DNA from: Bacillota bacterium
GTDB taxonomy: Bacteria; Bacillota; Clostridia; Christensenellales; CAG-138
Length of the DNA: 18,384 bases
Assembly: GCA_023409435.1 (NCBI GenBank)
Contig: JAEYHP010000085.1
Location: forward strand, 1-18,384
Direction of reading: 5' to 3'
The notes beneath the pieces were generated by a model that did no database searches, was not told where the DNA came from, and was given only the letters and a program-made list of their open reading frames with translations. Positions 1-9,090 of this stretch are shown in pieces (position 1 is the stretch's first letter; each line of letters begins with the position of its first letter). The position numbers and the translations under genes were made by a program.

Positions 1-2315
1 ATGTGGTGCGCGTCATCACCCCCGGCACGGTCATTGAGGAGACGATGCTGGAGGAAAGCAAGAACAATTTCCTGCTCTCCCTGTTTTATCAGGAGGAGCG
101 GGTCGGCTTTGCGTATGTGGACGTCTCCACGGGCGGTTTCTTTATTGGGGAGCTGTTTGGCGAGGATATCAATACCCAGCTTAAAGATGAAATCGCGCGC
201 ATACAGCCCACCGAGATTTTGGCGAGCGATGCGCTGTTTTTGCAGGCGGGGCTGACCAGGAGCCTTTCCTCCGCCTATTTTTTGCAGAACTACGCCGGCT
301 GGGCGTATGAGGAAAAGGCGGCCGAGGCGCGGCTGCTAAGGCATTTTCAGGTCGCCTCTCTGGACGGCTTTGGCGTATCGAAGATGCGGCATGCCATATG
401 TGCGGCGGGCGCTTTGATGGCTTATCTGGAGGAGACGCAGAAAAACGCGCTTTCACATATCCAGTTTATACGCCTGATGAACCGTTCCAGCTACATGGTG
501 CTGGATAGTTCCACGCGCCGCAATCTGGAGCTGACAAAGCCGCTGCATTACGGTGGCAGCAAAAAAAATACGCTTTTATATTTGCTGGATGAAACCAGGA
601 CAGCTATGGGCGCTAGGCTGCTGCGCGGCTGGGTGGAACAGCCGTTACAGTCCATTCCCGAGATTGAAAACAGACTCTCAGCCATTGAAGAACTTAAAGC
701 ACAGTTGATTCAGCGCGATTCACTCCGCGAGGCGCTAAACGGCATCTACGATATCGAGCGGCTGTCGAGCCGCATCGCCTACGGCACCGTCAACGCGCGG
801 GACTGCGTGGCTTTGCGCAATTCCCTGACGCGCCTTCCCGTCATCATCGGCTTGACGGGAAGCTTTTCTGCACCCGTTCTTCAAAAGATCGCGGCTGAAA
901 TGGATCCCATGGAGGATATCCGGGAGCTTCTTGCGCATGCCATTGTGGACGAGCCGCCTTTAAGCGTAAAGGAAGGCAACATCATACGCTCCGGTTACAA
1001 TGCGGAAGTGGACAAGCTCAAGGAGGCTTCGGTCAACGGCAAGCAGTGGCTTGCCGATATGGAAGCCGCGGAGCGGGAAGCCACCGGCATCAAGAACCTG
1101 CGCATCAGCTACAACAAGGTGTTCGGCTATTACATTGAGGTAACGCGCTCCTACCAGAACCTTGTGCCCTACCGGTACCAGCGCAAGCAGACGCTTGCGA
1201 ACGCGGAGCGCTACATCACGCCGGAACTCAAAAGCATGGAAGAAACCATACTCGGGGCCGAAGAACAGCTCATATCGCTTGAGTATACGCTCTTTACCCA
1301 GGTGCGGGAAACGCTTGCTTCCTGCATCAGCCGCATGCAGAAAACGGCGGCACTACTGTCCGAGCTAGATTGCTACCAATCCCTGGCGCAGGTCGCGTCG
1401 GAAAACAACTATGTGAAGCCCAGCGTCAGCAAGCAGGGCGGCATTTCCATAAAGAACGGCAGGCATCCGGTGGTGGAGCGTGCGCATAAGGACCGGTTTA
1501 TTCCAAACGACGCGCATCTAGACGACATGGATAACCGCCTCATCATACTCACCGGCCCCAATATGGCGGGCAAAAGCACATATATGCGGCAGATTGCGCT
1601 CATTGTGCTGATGGCGCATCTCGGAAGCTTTGTCCCGGCGGACGAAGCGAGCATCGGGCTGACCGACCGCATATTCACGCGCGTGGGCGCGTCGGACGAT
1701 CTTGCAGCAGGGCAGAGCACGTTCATGGTGGAAATGAGCGAGATGGCGAATATACTTCACAACGCCAGCGAAAAGAGCCTGCTGTTATTGGATGAAATCG
1801 GCCGCGGCACCAGCACGTTCGATGGTCTGAGCATCGCATGGGCGGTGCTCGAACACATTGCGGACTGCGCCAAATGCGGCGCGAAGACGCTGTTTGCGAC
1901 CCATTATCATGAGCTAACCGAGCTTGAAGGGACTTTAAGCGGCGTAAAAAATTACCGTGTTGCCGTAAAAGAGGTGGGGGAGGATATTCTGTTCCTCCAC
2001 AAGATCATGCGCGGCGGGGCGGACAAAAGCTTCGGCATCCAGGTGGCGCGGCTCGCTGGACTGCCGGACGAAGTCATCCGCAGGGCGAAGAGCATCTTAA
2101 AGGAGCTTGAAAAGGCGGATATCAACCGTCCGCGCGGCATCAAGCGCGGGCAGGAGGAACTCTCCCAGCAGCTTTCCTTGCTTACGGAGGGCCAGACGGA
2201 CGAGCTTTTACAGGAGCTTGCCGTGCTGCAGGTGGACGCACTTACGCCCATTATGGCGCTTAATTTAGTCAACGACCTCCATCAGCGCGCGAAGCTGATC
2301 AGGAACGCAAAATGA
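1..2315 (+). CDS. mutS: DNA mismatch repair ATPase MutS (5' end outside window)
   Basis: MutS binds mismatches and small loops as a dimer and recruits MutL. About 770 residues are visible, in the frame that starts at base 3. The reading frame is open to the window edge and the family is usually about 850-900 residues, so roughly the first 100, including the Phe-x-Glu mismatch-reading loop, are missing. The visible part begins in the connector region (VRVITPGTVIEE). It continues through core and clamp domains and ends in the ABC-type ATPase: Walker A GPNMAGKST near visible residue 518, Walker B LLLLDEIGRGTSTFDG near 593, and the conserved ATHYHEL segment. The stop overlaps the mutL start by four bases (ATGA), so the two are translationally coupled. 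The family is certain; only the 5' end is unknown. Confidence 0.98.
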   Translation, partial: VVRVITPGTVIEETMLEESKNNFLLSLFYQEERVGFAYVDVSTGGFFIGELFGEDINTQLKDEIARIQPTEILASDALFLQAGLTRSLSSAYFLQNYAGWAYEEKAAEARLLRHFQVASLDGFGVSKMRHAICAAGALMAYLEETQKNALSHIQFIRLMNRSSYMVLDSSTRRNLELTKPLHYGGSKKNTLLYLLDETRTAMGARLLRGWVEQPLQSIPEIENRLSAIEELKAQLIQRDSLREALNGIYDIERLSSRIAYGTVNARDCVALRNSLTRLPVIIGLTGSFSAPVLQKIAAEMDPMEDIRELLAHAIVDEPPLSVKEGNIIRSGYNAEVDKLKEASVNGKQWLADMEAAEREATGIKNLRISYNKVFGYYIEVTRSYQNLVPYRYQRKQTLANAERYITPELKSMEETILGAEEQLISLEYTLFTQVRETLASCISRMQKTAALLSELDCYQSLAQVASENNYVKPSVSKQGGISIKNGRHPVVERAHKDRFIPNDAHLDDMDNRLIILTGPNMAGKSTYMRQIALIVLMAHLGSFVPADEASIGLTDRIFTRVGASDDLAAGQSTFMVEMSEMANILHNASEKSLLLLDEIGRGTSTFDGLSIAWAVLEHIADCAKCGAKTLFATHYHELTELEGTLSGVKNYRVAVKEVGEDILFLHKIMRGGADKSFGIQVARLAGLPDEVIRRAKSILKELEKADINRPRGIKRGQEELSQQLSLLTEGQTDELLQELAVLQVDALTPIMALNLVNDLHQRAKLIRNAK

Positions 2316-4252
2316 GCAAAATTACCGTATTATCCCCCCATATCGCAAACCAGATCGCCGCGGGAGAAGTGGTGGAACGCCCGGCTTCGGTGGTGAAGGA
2401 ACTTGTGGAAAACGCCATAGACGCAGAGGCCACCGCCATCACAATCGAGATTAAGAACGGCGGTGTCGATTATATCCGCGTCACGGACAACGGCACGGGC
2501 ATTCCCGCGGAGGACGTGCTGCTTGCCTTTGAACGCCACGCCACAAGCAAAATCAGCGACCAGGAAGATTTGACGCACATTGAAACGCTCGGGTTCCGCG
2601 GAGAGGCGCTGGCCTCCATCGCGGCGGTGGCGCAGGTGGAGCTTTCCACCCGCGAACGAGGTGTTCAAACAGGCATGCGCGTGCGGATTGAGGCGGGGGA
2701 GTGCAAACTCCATGAGCAGTCCGCATGCCCGGAGGGCACCCGCATCGAAGTTGAAAACCTTTTTTACCATGTGCCCGCAAGAAGGAAGTTTTTAAAGGCC
2801 GTGCGCACGGAAGGAAGCTATGTAGGGGAATACGTTTCCCGCCTGATACTCTCAAGGCCGGATATTTCCTTCTGGTTTGTCAACAATGAAAAGGACGTGT
2901 ATCGGTCCCCGGGCGACAATAATCTGAAAAACGCCCTCTACTGCGTGTACGGCGGCGAGGTGCTGCCGCATTTGCGGGAAGTGGCCTTTGACGACGGTTA
3001 CGTCAAACTGACCGGCTACCTCGGCACGCCGGAGATCGCGCGACCCAGCCGGTCCCAGCAATCCTTTATATTAAACGGCAGGTTTATCCGCTCCATGCTG
3101 CTTTCGGGCGCCATGCAGCGGGCCTATGATACGCGGCTGATGACGGGGCGCTACCCGTTTGCGCTTGTTAACATCCTGCTGTCCTCCCAGGAGGTGGACG
3201 TCAACGTCCACCCCGCCAAGCTGGAGGTCCGCTTCGCGCAGGAAAACAGGATGGTTTTTGCCATGACGGAAGCCTCCAAAAAAGCGCTCGGATTCTCCCT
3301 GCCGCCGGAGGTGCATTTCACCGCAGCAGAAGGCGTTGTAAAGGCGGTTATGATCGGGGAAAAGCGCGTTCAGCCGGAACCGGAGCGAAAGGCAATGGAT
3401 GTCGTCCGAACGGCCGACATTCTGCCTGTTACGCCAAAATCTGCGTTTTCGGCTCCTGCAATGCTGCAAGACCAGCCCGTGCAGATTAAGCCCGCCCTGC
3501 AGCCGAGCGCATTTGCCCCTTTGGAGGATGCTGTTAGGCCTACGGAAGGGTTCCGCGTAAAAGAAGCGCTTTATGAAATCCCGCATTTTCATGTGGAGCC
3601 GTCGCGGGCCCTAAATGCGCCCGAAGTGCAGGAACAGCAAAAGCTGGAGCGGCAAAATGAGGAACAGCAGCAGTTCCATGCGCTTCCTGTGGCCATCATC
3701 GGCCAGGCATTCGACTCGTACTGGGTCGTGCAGCAGGGAGATACGCTGTACCTGATAGACCAGCACGCCGCGCATGAGCGCAGGCTGTACGAGCGGTTTA
3801 TGGCCCAGACGCATGAAAAGGCCGCGCAGACGTTTTTGAGCGCGGAGTTGATCCAATTAACGCCGCCGGAGTACGATCTCCTGCTTCGCCACAAGGAGCT
3901 TTTAGAGGAGCTTGGGTTCGATCTGGAACCCTTTGGCGCGACCTCCATACGGGTGCACGCCGCGCCCGCAATGCTTGCGGACGTGCCTGTCGGCAAGGTG
4001 CTGCGCGAAGCGCTGGAGATGCTGCAGGCGCAGGGGCGTACCTCCACCGTTGAGTTGAAGCGGGAAGCCATCATACAGGCTTCGTGCAAGCACGCCGTAA
4101 AGGCGGGCGACCCGCTGACGAAGCCGGAGATCGAGGATTTGACCCGGGTGTTTACGGAAGAAGGTCTGCCATTAACCTGCCCGCACGGGCGGCCCGTGAT
4201 GATAAAGCTGACCCGCAGGGAAATCGAAAAGCTGTTTAAGCGCATTGTTTGA
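2312..4252 (+). CDS. mutL: DNA mismatch repair endonuclease MutL
   Basis: MutL couples mismatch recognition by MutS to strand cutting and excision. The N-terminal GHKL ATPase shows ENAIDA (residues 33-38), DNGTGI (59-64) and GFRGEALASI (94-103). A variable proline/glutamine-rich linker lies roughly between residues 345 and 455. The C-terminal dimerisation domain contains DQHAAHERRLYE near residue 483, which fits the DQHAx2Ex4E metal-binding motif. CPHGRP near residue 623 also fits. These mark the nicking form of MutL found in bacteria without MutH. At 646 residues the length is normal. It starts at the ATG overlapping the mutS stop, and its own stop abuts miaA, placing it inside the same operon. 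Confidence 0.98.
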   Translation: MSKITVLSPHIANQIAAGEVVERPASVVKELVENAIDAEATAITIEIKNGGVDYIRVTDNGTGIPAEDVLLAFERHATSKISDQEDLTHIETLGFRGEALASIAAVAQVELSTRERGVQTGMRVRIEAGECKLHEQSACPEGTRIEVENLFYHVPARRKFLKAVRTEGSYVGEYVSRLILSRPDISFWFVNNEKDVYRSPGDNNLKNALYCVYGGEVLPHLREVAFDDGYVKLTGYLGTPEIARPSRSQQSFILNGRFIRSMLLSGAMQRAYDTRLMTGRYPFALVNILLSSQEVDVNVHPAKLEVRFAQENRMVFAMTEASKKALGFSLPPEVHFTAAEGVVKAVMIGEKRVQPEPERKAMDVVRTADILPVTPKSAFSAPAMLQDQPVQIKPALQPSAFAPLEDAVRPTEGFRVKEALYEIPHFHVEPSRALNAPEVQEQQKLERQNEEQQQFHALPVAIIGQAFDSYWVVQQGDTLYLIDQHAAHERRLYERFMAQTHEKAAQTFLSAELIQLTPPEYDLLLRHKELLEELGFDLEPFGATSIRVHAAPAMLADVPVGKVLREALEMLQAQGRTSTVELKREAIIQASCKHAVKAGDPLTKPEIEDLTRVFTEEGLPLTCPHGRPVMIKLTRREIEKLFKRIV

Positions 4253-4260
4253 GGGGCAGC

Positions 4261-5223
4261 GTGGGAAAAAAGCCGCACATACTTATATTGCTGGGACCTA
4301 CGGCCTCCGGGAAAACCGCGGCCTCCGTATTGCTTGCAAAAAGGCTTAATGCGGAAATCATATCCGCCGACTCCATTCAGGTGTATCGTGGCCTTGATAT
4401 CGGCTCGGCCAAACCCACCATGGAGGAGCGGCAGGGGATCGTACATTATCTTCTCGATATGGTGGATGTGGACGATATCACATTCAGCGTAGCGGAATAC
4501 AAAAGGCAGGCGGAGCTTGCGATAGACGATATTTGCTCGCGCGGGAAAGTACCGCTTGTGGTGGGGGGGACGGGGCTGTATGTAAATGCCCTTACATACC
4601 CGCTGCAGTTTACCAATGTGCCGGGGGATCCGCTTGTGCGCGAACGGTTACAGGTTGAGGAACAGGAACATCCCGGCAGCCTCTACCTTCGGTTGCAGCA
4701 GGAAGATCCCGCTTCCGCCGCCCGCCTGCACCCGAACGACAAAAAACGCGTGGTGCGCGCGCTCGAGGTGTTGGAGGTTTCGGGCCAACCGCTCAGTTCG
4801 TTTGGAGCGGATTTTGAAAACAAGGCGCAGCAGGAAATCAACTACTGCGTGACGCAGGTCGGTCTTACGATGGACCGGGCGCTGCTGTACCAAAGAATCG
4901 AACAGCGCGTGGACGATATGATGCGTTCAGGCCTTCTGGAAGAGACGAAAAAGTTCGACGAGACCGGATACGTGCACACGCTGCCCGCGTTGCAGGGGCT
5001 TGGCTATAAGCAGCTTCTGCGGCATCTAAGGGGCGAAACCACTTTAGCGGAAGCGGTGGAGGAAATCAAGTGCGAAACGCGCCGCTTCGCTAAAAGGCAG
5101 ATCACGTGGTTCAAACGGGATCAGCGTATTCATTGGCTGGATGTGACGCAGTATGGGAATTTGGATACGCTTACGGACGAAATGGCGGCCATTTACTTGA
5201 GGGATGAGGAGGGAGCAGTATGA
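4261..5223 (+). CDS. miaA: tRNA dimethylallyltransferase MiaA
   Basis: MiaA transfers a dimethylallyl group to N6 of A37 in tRNAs that read codons starting with U. The P-loop GPTASGKT sits at residues 12-19. DSIQVYRGLDIGSAKPT, GGTGLYVNAL, GLGYKQ and TRRFAKRQITWFKRD, all MiaA signatures, follow in order. The start is uncertain. The frame is open to a TTG at 4249, but I prefer GTG at 4261, because GAGGGG lies just upstream and it gives the short N-terminus usual for the family. It follows mutL with almost no gap, and its stop overlaps hfq by four bases. The order mutL-miaA-hfq is common in Firmicutes. Confidence 0.96.
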   Translation: MGKKPHILILLGPTASGKTAASVLLAKRLNAEIISADSIQVYRGLDIGSAKPTMEERQGIVHYLLDMVDVDDITFSVAEYKRQAELAIDDICSRGKVPLVVGGTGLYVNALTYPLQFTNVPGDPLVRERLQVEEQEHPGSLYLRLQQEDPASAARLHPNDKKRVVRALEVLEVSGQPLSSFGADFENKAQQEINYCVTQVGLTMDRALLYQRIEQRVDDMMRSGLLEETKKFDETGYVHTLPALQGLGYKQLLRHLRGETTLAEAVEEIKCETRRFAKRQITWFKRDQRIHWLDVTQYGNLDTLTDEMAAIYLRDEEGAV

Positions 5224-5480
5224 ACAATACCGTGAAAGAGAATCCGCAGGATCGCATACTAAACCAATTGCGCAGGAAAAAAGCACCCTGCACCATCCAT
5301 TTGGCAAACGGCTTTCAAATTAAAGGCGCAATTGTCCGGGCGTTTGACAGCTTTGTGATTGTGATTGAAACGGAAGGCAAGCAGATGATGCTCTATAAGC
5401 ACGGAATTTCTTCCATTACCATGGTAACGCCCGTAGCGCTTGACGCTTCCGCGGATGAAACGCAGGAAAAGCACGAATAA
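5220..5480 (+). CDS. hfq: RNA chaperone Hfq
   Basis: Hfq is a ring-shaped hexamer of the Sm fold that binds U-rich and A-rich RNA and helps small RNAs pair with mRNAs. The 86-residue protein shows the Sm1 core (QDRILNQLRRKKAPCTIHLANG) in near-consensus form and the Sm2 motif YKHGISSI, which matches the typical YKHAISTI. The tail is short and acidic, as in other Gram-positive Hfq proteins. GGAGGGAG precedes the ATG, which overlaps the miaA stop by four bases. It lies in the mutSL-miaA operon with the YnbB-like gene 21 bases downstream. Confidence 0.97.
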   Translation: MNNTVKENPQDRILNQLRRKKAPCTIHLANGFQIKGAIVRAFDSFVIVIETEGKQMMLYKHGISSITMVTPVALDASADETQEKHE

Positions 5481-5501
5481 TGTTAGAATAGGAACCTCAA
5501 C

Positions 5502-6779
5502 ATGGACATACAGGAATTACACGGATTCCCCGCCTCGGAAAAAGCCGTTTCGGCCGTATGGAAGGCCGAAAGCGAGTTAACCGAAATATTTCATAAAATC
5601 GACGCCATAGAGGCGCACAACCAGTGGAAGGTACTCCGCGCGTTTCAGGTGGAAGGCGTCGCGCAGCGCCATTTTTCCCAAACGACCGGGTATGGCTATG
5701 ACGATATCGGCCGCGATACTTTAGAGCGCGTGTTTGCGCATGCGTTTGGGGCGGAGGACGCCCTGGTGCGCCCGCAGATCGTCAACGGCACGCACGCGCT
5801 GTATCTGATGCTTTCCGGCATCCTCAGGCCCGGGGACATGCTGCTGTGCGTGACAGGAAAGCCTTACGATACATTAGAGCAAGCGATCGGCGGGGAAGAA
5901 GGGTTCGGTTCGCTGCAGGAATGCGGCGTAAAGTACCGCGAAATCCCGCTCTCCAATGATACGATCGATCTGGCGCGCGTACTTTCCATACTCGCAGAGG
6001 ACAAGAGCATCCGCGTGGTCTACGCCCAGCGTTCGCGCGGCTACGCGTGGCGCGAGGCGGTTTCCATGGAGACGTTTGCGGGCGTTTTTCAGGCCGTGAA
6101 GCAACTCCGCCCGGACATCGTGATTGCGGTGGACAACTGCTACGGGGAGTTTACCGGAACACAGGAGCCCACGGCCATTGGTGCCGATCTCATGGCGGGT
6201 TCGCTTATTAAGAACCCCGGCGGCGGTCTTGCGCCTACCGGCGGTTATATTGTAGGGAAACACGAACTGGTGGAAAAAATCGGCCACCGGCTGACGGTGC
6301 CGGGAATGGGGCGCGAGGTCGGCTCCTATGCGGGCTCTTATCTTCCGTTTTATCAAGGGTTGTTTTTGGCACCGCACGTCACGGCGCAGGCGTTAAAATC
6401 CGCGGCGCTGTTCGCCCGCGTGTTTGAAAACGCGGGCATGGTCACAATGCCAAAAAGCGACGCGGAGCGCTCGGACATCATCCAGTCGCTGCAATTGCCT
6501 ACAAAAGAAGCGCTCGTAGCGTTCTGCCAAAGCATACAAAAAGCCGCCCCAGTTGACAGTACTGCTGCGCCCGAACCGTGGGATATGCCGGGCTACAGCC
6601 ATCAGGTCATCATGGCGGCGGGTACGTTTATACAAGGAGCGTCTATCGAATTGAGTGCGGATGCGCCGATACGGGATCCGTATATCGCCTATATCCAGGG
6701 GGCGCTGACATATGCGCACGGGCGGCTGGGGGGCATGCTTGCGCTGGATGCGCTGCTAAAAAGCGGAGTCGGTCAATAG
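5502..6779 (+). CDS. YnbB/methionine gamma-lyase-family PLP-dependent protein (aluminium resistance-type)
   Basis: This 425-residue protein belongs to the fold type I PLP-dependent family annotated as methionine gamma-lyase family, cystathionine beta-lyase-like or aluminium resistance protein; Bacillus YnbB is a member. The region around residues 233-252 has the family look: GSLIKNPGGGLAPTGGYIVG, with Lys237 the likely PLP Schiff-base lysine. DNCYGEFT upstream resembles the Asp that contacts the pyridine nitrogen. GRDTLERVFAHAFGAEDALVRPQIVNGTH near the N-terminus is also typical, here split by no frameshift. Its true substrate is unknown. It sits 21 bases after hfq, as ynbB does in Bacillus. 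Its stop overlaps the convergent lexA stop by seven bases, and I see no dedicated terminator between them. Confidence 0.9.
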   Translation: MDIQELHGFPASEKAVSAVWKAESELTEIFHKIDAIEAHNQWKVLRAFQVEGVAQRHFSQTTGYGYDDIGRDTLERVFAHAFGAEDALVRPQIVNGTHALYLMLSGILRPGDMLLCVTGKPYDTLEQAIGGEEGFGSLQECGVKYREIPLSNDTIDLARVLSILAEDKSIRVVYAQRSRGYAWREAVSMETFAGVFQAVKQLRPDIVIAVDNCYGEFTGTQEPTAIGADLMAGSLIKNPGGGLAPTGGYIVGKHELVEKIGHRLTVPGMGREVGSYAGSYLPFYQGLFLAPHVTAQALKSAALFARVFENAGMVTMPKSDAERSDIIQSLQLPTKEALVAFCQSIQKAAPVDSTAAPEPWDMPGYSHQVIMAAGTFIQGASIELSADAPIRDPYIAYIQGALTYAHGRLGGMLALDALLKSGVGQ

Positions 6780-7396
6780 CTGCGCATGAGCCCCACTACC
6801 TTACCCACGACCTCGACGTCGCTGTACGCGACATATATGGGCTGCATAGTGGAATTTTCTGGCTGCAGGCGGACGCGGTTGTTTTCCTTATCCTCATAGA
6901 AGCGCTTTACGGTGGCACGCTCGCCCTGTATACGGGCGACCACGATATCACCGTTGTGGGTCTGCAGGCCGTTGTGCACTACGATATAGTCCCCATTAAA
7001 CATGCCGGCGTCGATCATGCTGTTGCCTTCGATTTTGAGGATAAACACCTCATCCTTGCTTGCGCCGTGCAGCAATTGGGGCGGGAGTACAAATTCCTCT
7101 TCAATATTCTCCACCGCGAGTATGGGGGAGCCTGCCGCCACATTGCCCACCAGGGGGACGGACATGCCGCCGGAGGCCACCTGTGAATCCGTAATCACCA
7201 GCGAGCGCTGTTTTGCAGGGTTGCGCTGGATGAGCCCATTCTGCTCGAGTTTTGTGAGATGGGCGTGGACGGTGGAGGTGGAGGCTAGGCCGACCGCCGA
7301 GCAGATTTCTCGAACGGTGGGAGGGAAGCTGTTCTTTTCGTAATAGGATACGATAAAATCGTAGATCGCTTTTTGCGGATTGCGCAGTTTCTTCAT
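6773..7396 (-). CDS. lexA: SOS repressor LexA
   Basis: LexA represses DNA-damage genes and cleaves itself when RecA filaments form on single-stranded DNA. The 207-residue protein has an N-terminal winged helix (PTVREICSAVGLASTSTVHAHL, residues 26-47, read as two overlapping parts) and a C-terminal S24 protease domain. The cleavage site is Ala88-Gly89 in VGNVAAGS. The catalytic pair is Ser126 (GNSM) and Lys164 (ATVKR). The frame stays open upstream to 7654, but the ATG at 7396 is clearly right: AGGAGGT lies six bases ahead and the protein then begins MKKLRNPQKAIYDFI, as in other LexA proteins. A promoter overlapped by a LexA operator lies just upstream, so it should repress itself. Confidence 0.97.
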   Translation of the reverse strand: MKKLRNPQKAIYDFIVSYYEKNSFPPTVREICSAVGLASTSTVHAHLTKLEQNGLIQRNPAKQRSLVITDSQVASGGMSVPLVGNVAAGSPILAVENIEEEFVLPPQLLHGASKDEVFILKIEGNSMIDAGMFNGDYIVVHNGLQTHNGDIVVARIQGERATVKRFYEDKENNRVRLQPENSTMQPIYVAYSDVEVVGKVVGLMRSY

Positions 7397-7433
7397 GGCG
7401 GACCTCCTGTGTAGGTTATTCAACCATGCATTC

Positions 7434-7472
7434 AGTATAGCATGGATAGAACAGTTTGAAAACGTTCGTTCG
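7434..7472 (-). promoter_or_regulatory. lexA promoter with overlapping LexA/DinR operator
   Basis: Read on the minus strand, TTTTCA (7462-7457) and TATACT (7439-7434) are separated by 17 bases and form a plausible sigma-A promoter. The sequence CGAACGAACGTTTT (7472-7459) fits the Gram-positive LexA box CGAAC-RNRY-GTTYC at every position but the last. It overlaps the -35 box, so bound LexA would block RNA polymerase. The same operator lies about 80 bases upstream of the divergent cysteine-rich gene at 7554 and might influence it. Confidence 0.78.
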
Positions 7473-7553
7473 CAAAATATCGTGCAAAATTGCGCATAAC
7501 AGTCCCTGCAAAGGGATAAAACGGGGTATGATGAACCCAAAGGAGTATTTAAA

Positions 7554-7907
7554 ATGAAGCTTTGCTTGCTTGACGATACAAAAGAATGTATAGAGTGCGG
7601 CGAGTGCGACCGCTGTGATCTTGACCCAGATAAGCTTTGCGACAACTGTTGCAAATGTATCGACGAGTGGGAAGGAAATTTCGCGCAGATTCCCGTGCAG
7701 GATATCGTGACCGACCAGACGGAAGCGTACCTGAGCGAATTTTATGACGACGAAGAGGAAGGGGAGGGGGAGAGCTTTATCCCCCCCGCTTATGAGCCAC
7801 CCGATGCCACGCTTTTGGCCGAATGGGAAGAGAAGCTCAAAGCATTCGGACTGAAGCAGCAGCCCCCCGCGCTCCATGGCGTGCGAAAGCGCCGCCCCAG
7901 GGAATAA
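7554..7907 (+). CDS. small cysteine-rich protein of unknown function
   Basis: I do not recognise a named family with certainty. The 117-residue protein has a very cysteine-rich N-terminus, with Cys at positions 4, 12, 15, 18, 21, 29, 32, 33 and 35, in CxxCxxCxxC followed by CDNCCKC. This looks like a zinc or iron-sulfur binding knuckle. An acidic stretch follows (YDDEEEGEGE), then a proline-rich linker and a basic tail ending RKRRPRE. There is no signal peptide or membrane segment. AAGGAG lies eight to nine bases before the ATG, which supports translation. It is divergent from lexA, with the LexA operator between them, and converges with the tyrosine recombinase gene nine bases away. Coding is well supported; function is open. 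Confidence 0.8.
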   Translation: MKLCLLDDTKECIECGECDRCDLDPDKLCDNCCKCIDEWEGNFAQIPVQDIVTDQTEAYLSEFYDDEEEGEGESFIPPAYEPPDATLLAEWEEKLKAFGLKQQPPALHGVRKRRPRE

Positions 7908-7916
7908 ATATAAATT

Positions 7917-9056
7917 CTATAAGCTCGGCTCGATGCCGGGCCTTTCTGTCACTTTGGTGGTGTCTTCTTCTTTCAGAGGAGCCACAGCCACAGCCGCAGA
8001 CTGAGGCACGGGATCTTCGCGCAGCTTGATCACCTGGGCCGCAAGGCGCCGCCTGTCCCGCTCGATCGCCGCGTAGTGCTTCCTGGTGGTGTTGACGTCT
8101 TTATGACCCAAAATATCGGCCACAAGGTAAATATCGCCCGTTTCCTGATACAGCATGGTGCCGTATGTGGACCGGAGCTTGTGCGGGGAGATTTTTTTTA
8201 AAGGCGTCGCGACGGAGGCGTATTTTTTCACCAGGTTTTCAACGGCGCGCACGGTGATGCGTTTTTTTTGCAGCGAAAGGAACAGCGCGTTTTCATGGCC
8301 GGCCAAAGGTTCCATGGGTTCGCGCTGCAAAAGGTATTTTAATAGCGCTTCCCGGACTTCCTCGCCAAACACAAGCGAATCCTGGTTTCCGCCTTTGCGG
8401 ATCACCAGGAACGAGTTGTTGACAAAATCCAGATGATTGATATCGATGCCCACAAGCTCGCTGATACGGATGCCCGTGCCTAAAAAAAGCGTCAGTATGG
8501 CGGCGTCCCGCGTCTTTGTGAACCTGTGGTATTTCTTTTGGGCGGGCGAGAGGCCGCCGCCCGACTCCGCGGTATCGATGAGGTCAGCGACCTCATGGGG
8601 TTCCAGCCGGATGATCGCGCGTTCGTGCAGCTTGGGAAGCTCCACAAGCGAAGCGACGTTGTTCTGTATCATTTCATGCTTGAAGAAATATTTAAAGAAG
8701 GAGCGCAGCGTGGAAAGCTTGCGCGCCTTTGCACGCTCATGGTTCGTTATCTCGCGCTCCTTTCTCAGGTACAAGGTAAGGTGTTCCAAAAAAAGCTCGA
8801 TATCGAGCGCTTTTACTTGCTCTAAGTCCGAAAGGCTTAGGTCTTTGACTTCTTTTCCTTTAAAACAGCCGATCTCAGCGGTTAAAAACGCAAAGAATGT
8901 CTTTAAATCCACCGCATAGCCGTAGCGCGTGAGCACGGAGGTCTGGCTCTCAATACCGCGAAAATAAGTGCCGCAGCAGCTTGGAAGCTCACTTAACATG
9001 GCGCGCAGCTTTCGCGTATATTGCTTTGCATTTTTGATGGAATAAATTTCTGGCAT
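7917..9056 (-). CDS. tyrosine-type site-specific recombinase (XerC/D-like)
   Basis: The 379-residue protein has the two-domain form of phage-integrase-family recombinases. A SAM-like N-terminal core-binding domain covers roughly residues 30-130. The catalytic domain follows, with Arg197 (GTGIRISEL), Lys221 (IRKGGN), His292 and Arg295 (HKLRSTYGT), His318 (LGHKDVNTT) and the nucleophile Tyr328 (KHYAA). All expected catalytic residues are present, so it should be active. It is longer than XerC or XerD (about 300): it has a basic and proline-rich tail of about 50 residues and an insert near residues 165-182. GGAG precedes the ATG. Its upstream DNA holds several palindromes and a loxP-like inverted repeat. 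It could be a housekeeping Xer-like enzyme conserved near lexA or a relic integrase; no phage genes are nearby. Confidence 0.92.
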   Translation of the reverse strand: MPEIYSIKNAKQYTRKLRAMLSELPSCCGTYFRGIESQTSVLTRYGYAVDLKTFFAFLTAEIGCFKGKEVKDLSLSDLEQVKALDIELFLEHLTLYLRKEREITNHERAKARKLSTLRSFFKYFFKHEMIQNNVASLVELPKLHERAIIRLEPHEVADLIDTAESGGGLSPAQKKYHRFTKTRDAAILTLFLGTGIRISELVGIDINHLDFVNNSFLVIRKGGNQDSLVFGEEVREALLKYLLQREPMEPLAGHENALFLSLQKKRITVRAVENLVKKYASVATPLKKISPHKLRSTYGTMLYQETGDIYLVADILGHKDVNTTRKHYAAIERDRRRLAAQVIKLREDPVPQSAAVAVAPLKEEDTTKVTERPGIEPSL

Positions 9057-9090
9057 ATATTCTCCAAAAGCAATAACGAATATTTGGAAA

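Noticed and set aside
3589..4446. 285-residue minus-strand ORF opposite mutL and miaA
   Set aside because: It is cysteine- and serine-rich, has no recognisable motif and lies entirely antisense to two certain genes.
7503..7516. Small hairpin TCCCT-GCAA-AGGGA ahead of the cysteine-rich gene
   Set aside because: The five-base stem is too short to support a riboswitch or attenuator and may be chance.
7397..7654. Open frame extending lexA upstream by 86 codons
   Set aside because: It crosses the lexA promoter and LexA operator, and the ATG at 7396 has a good ribosome binding site and gives the normal LexA length.
8437..8919. 160-residue plus-strand ORF opposite the tyrosine recombinase
   Set aside because: It is a shadow of the recombinase, whose catalytic residues are all on the minus strand.
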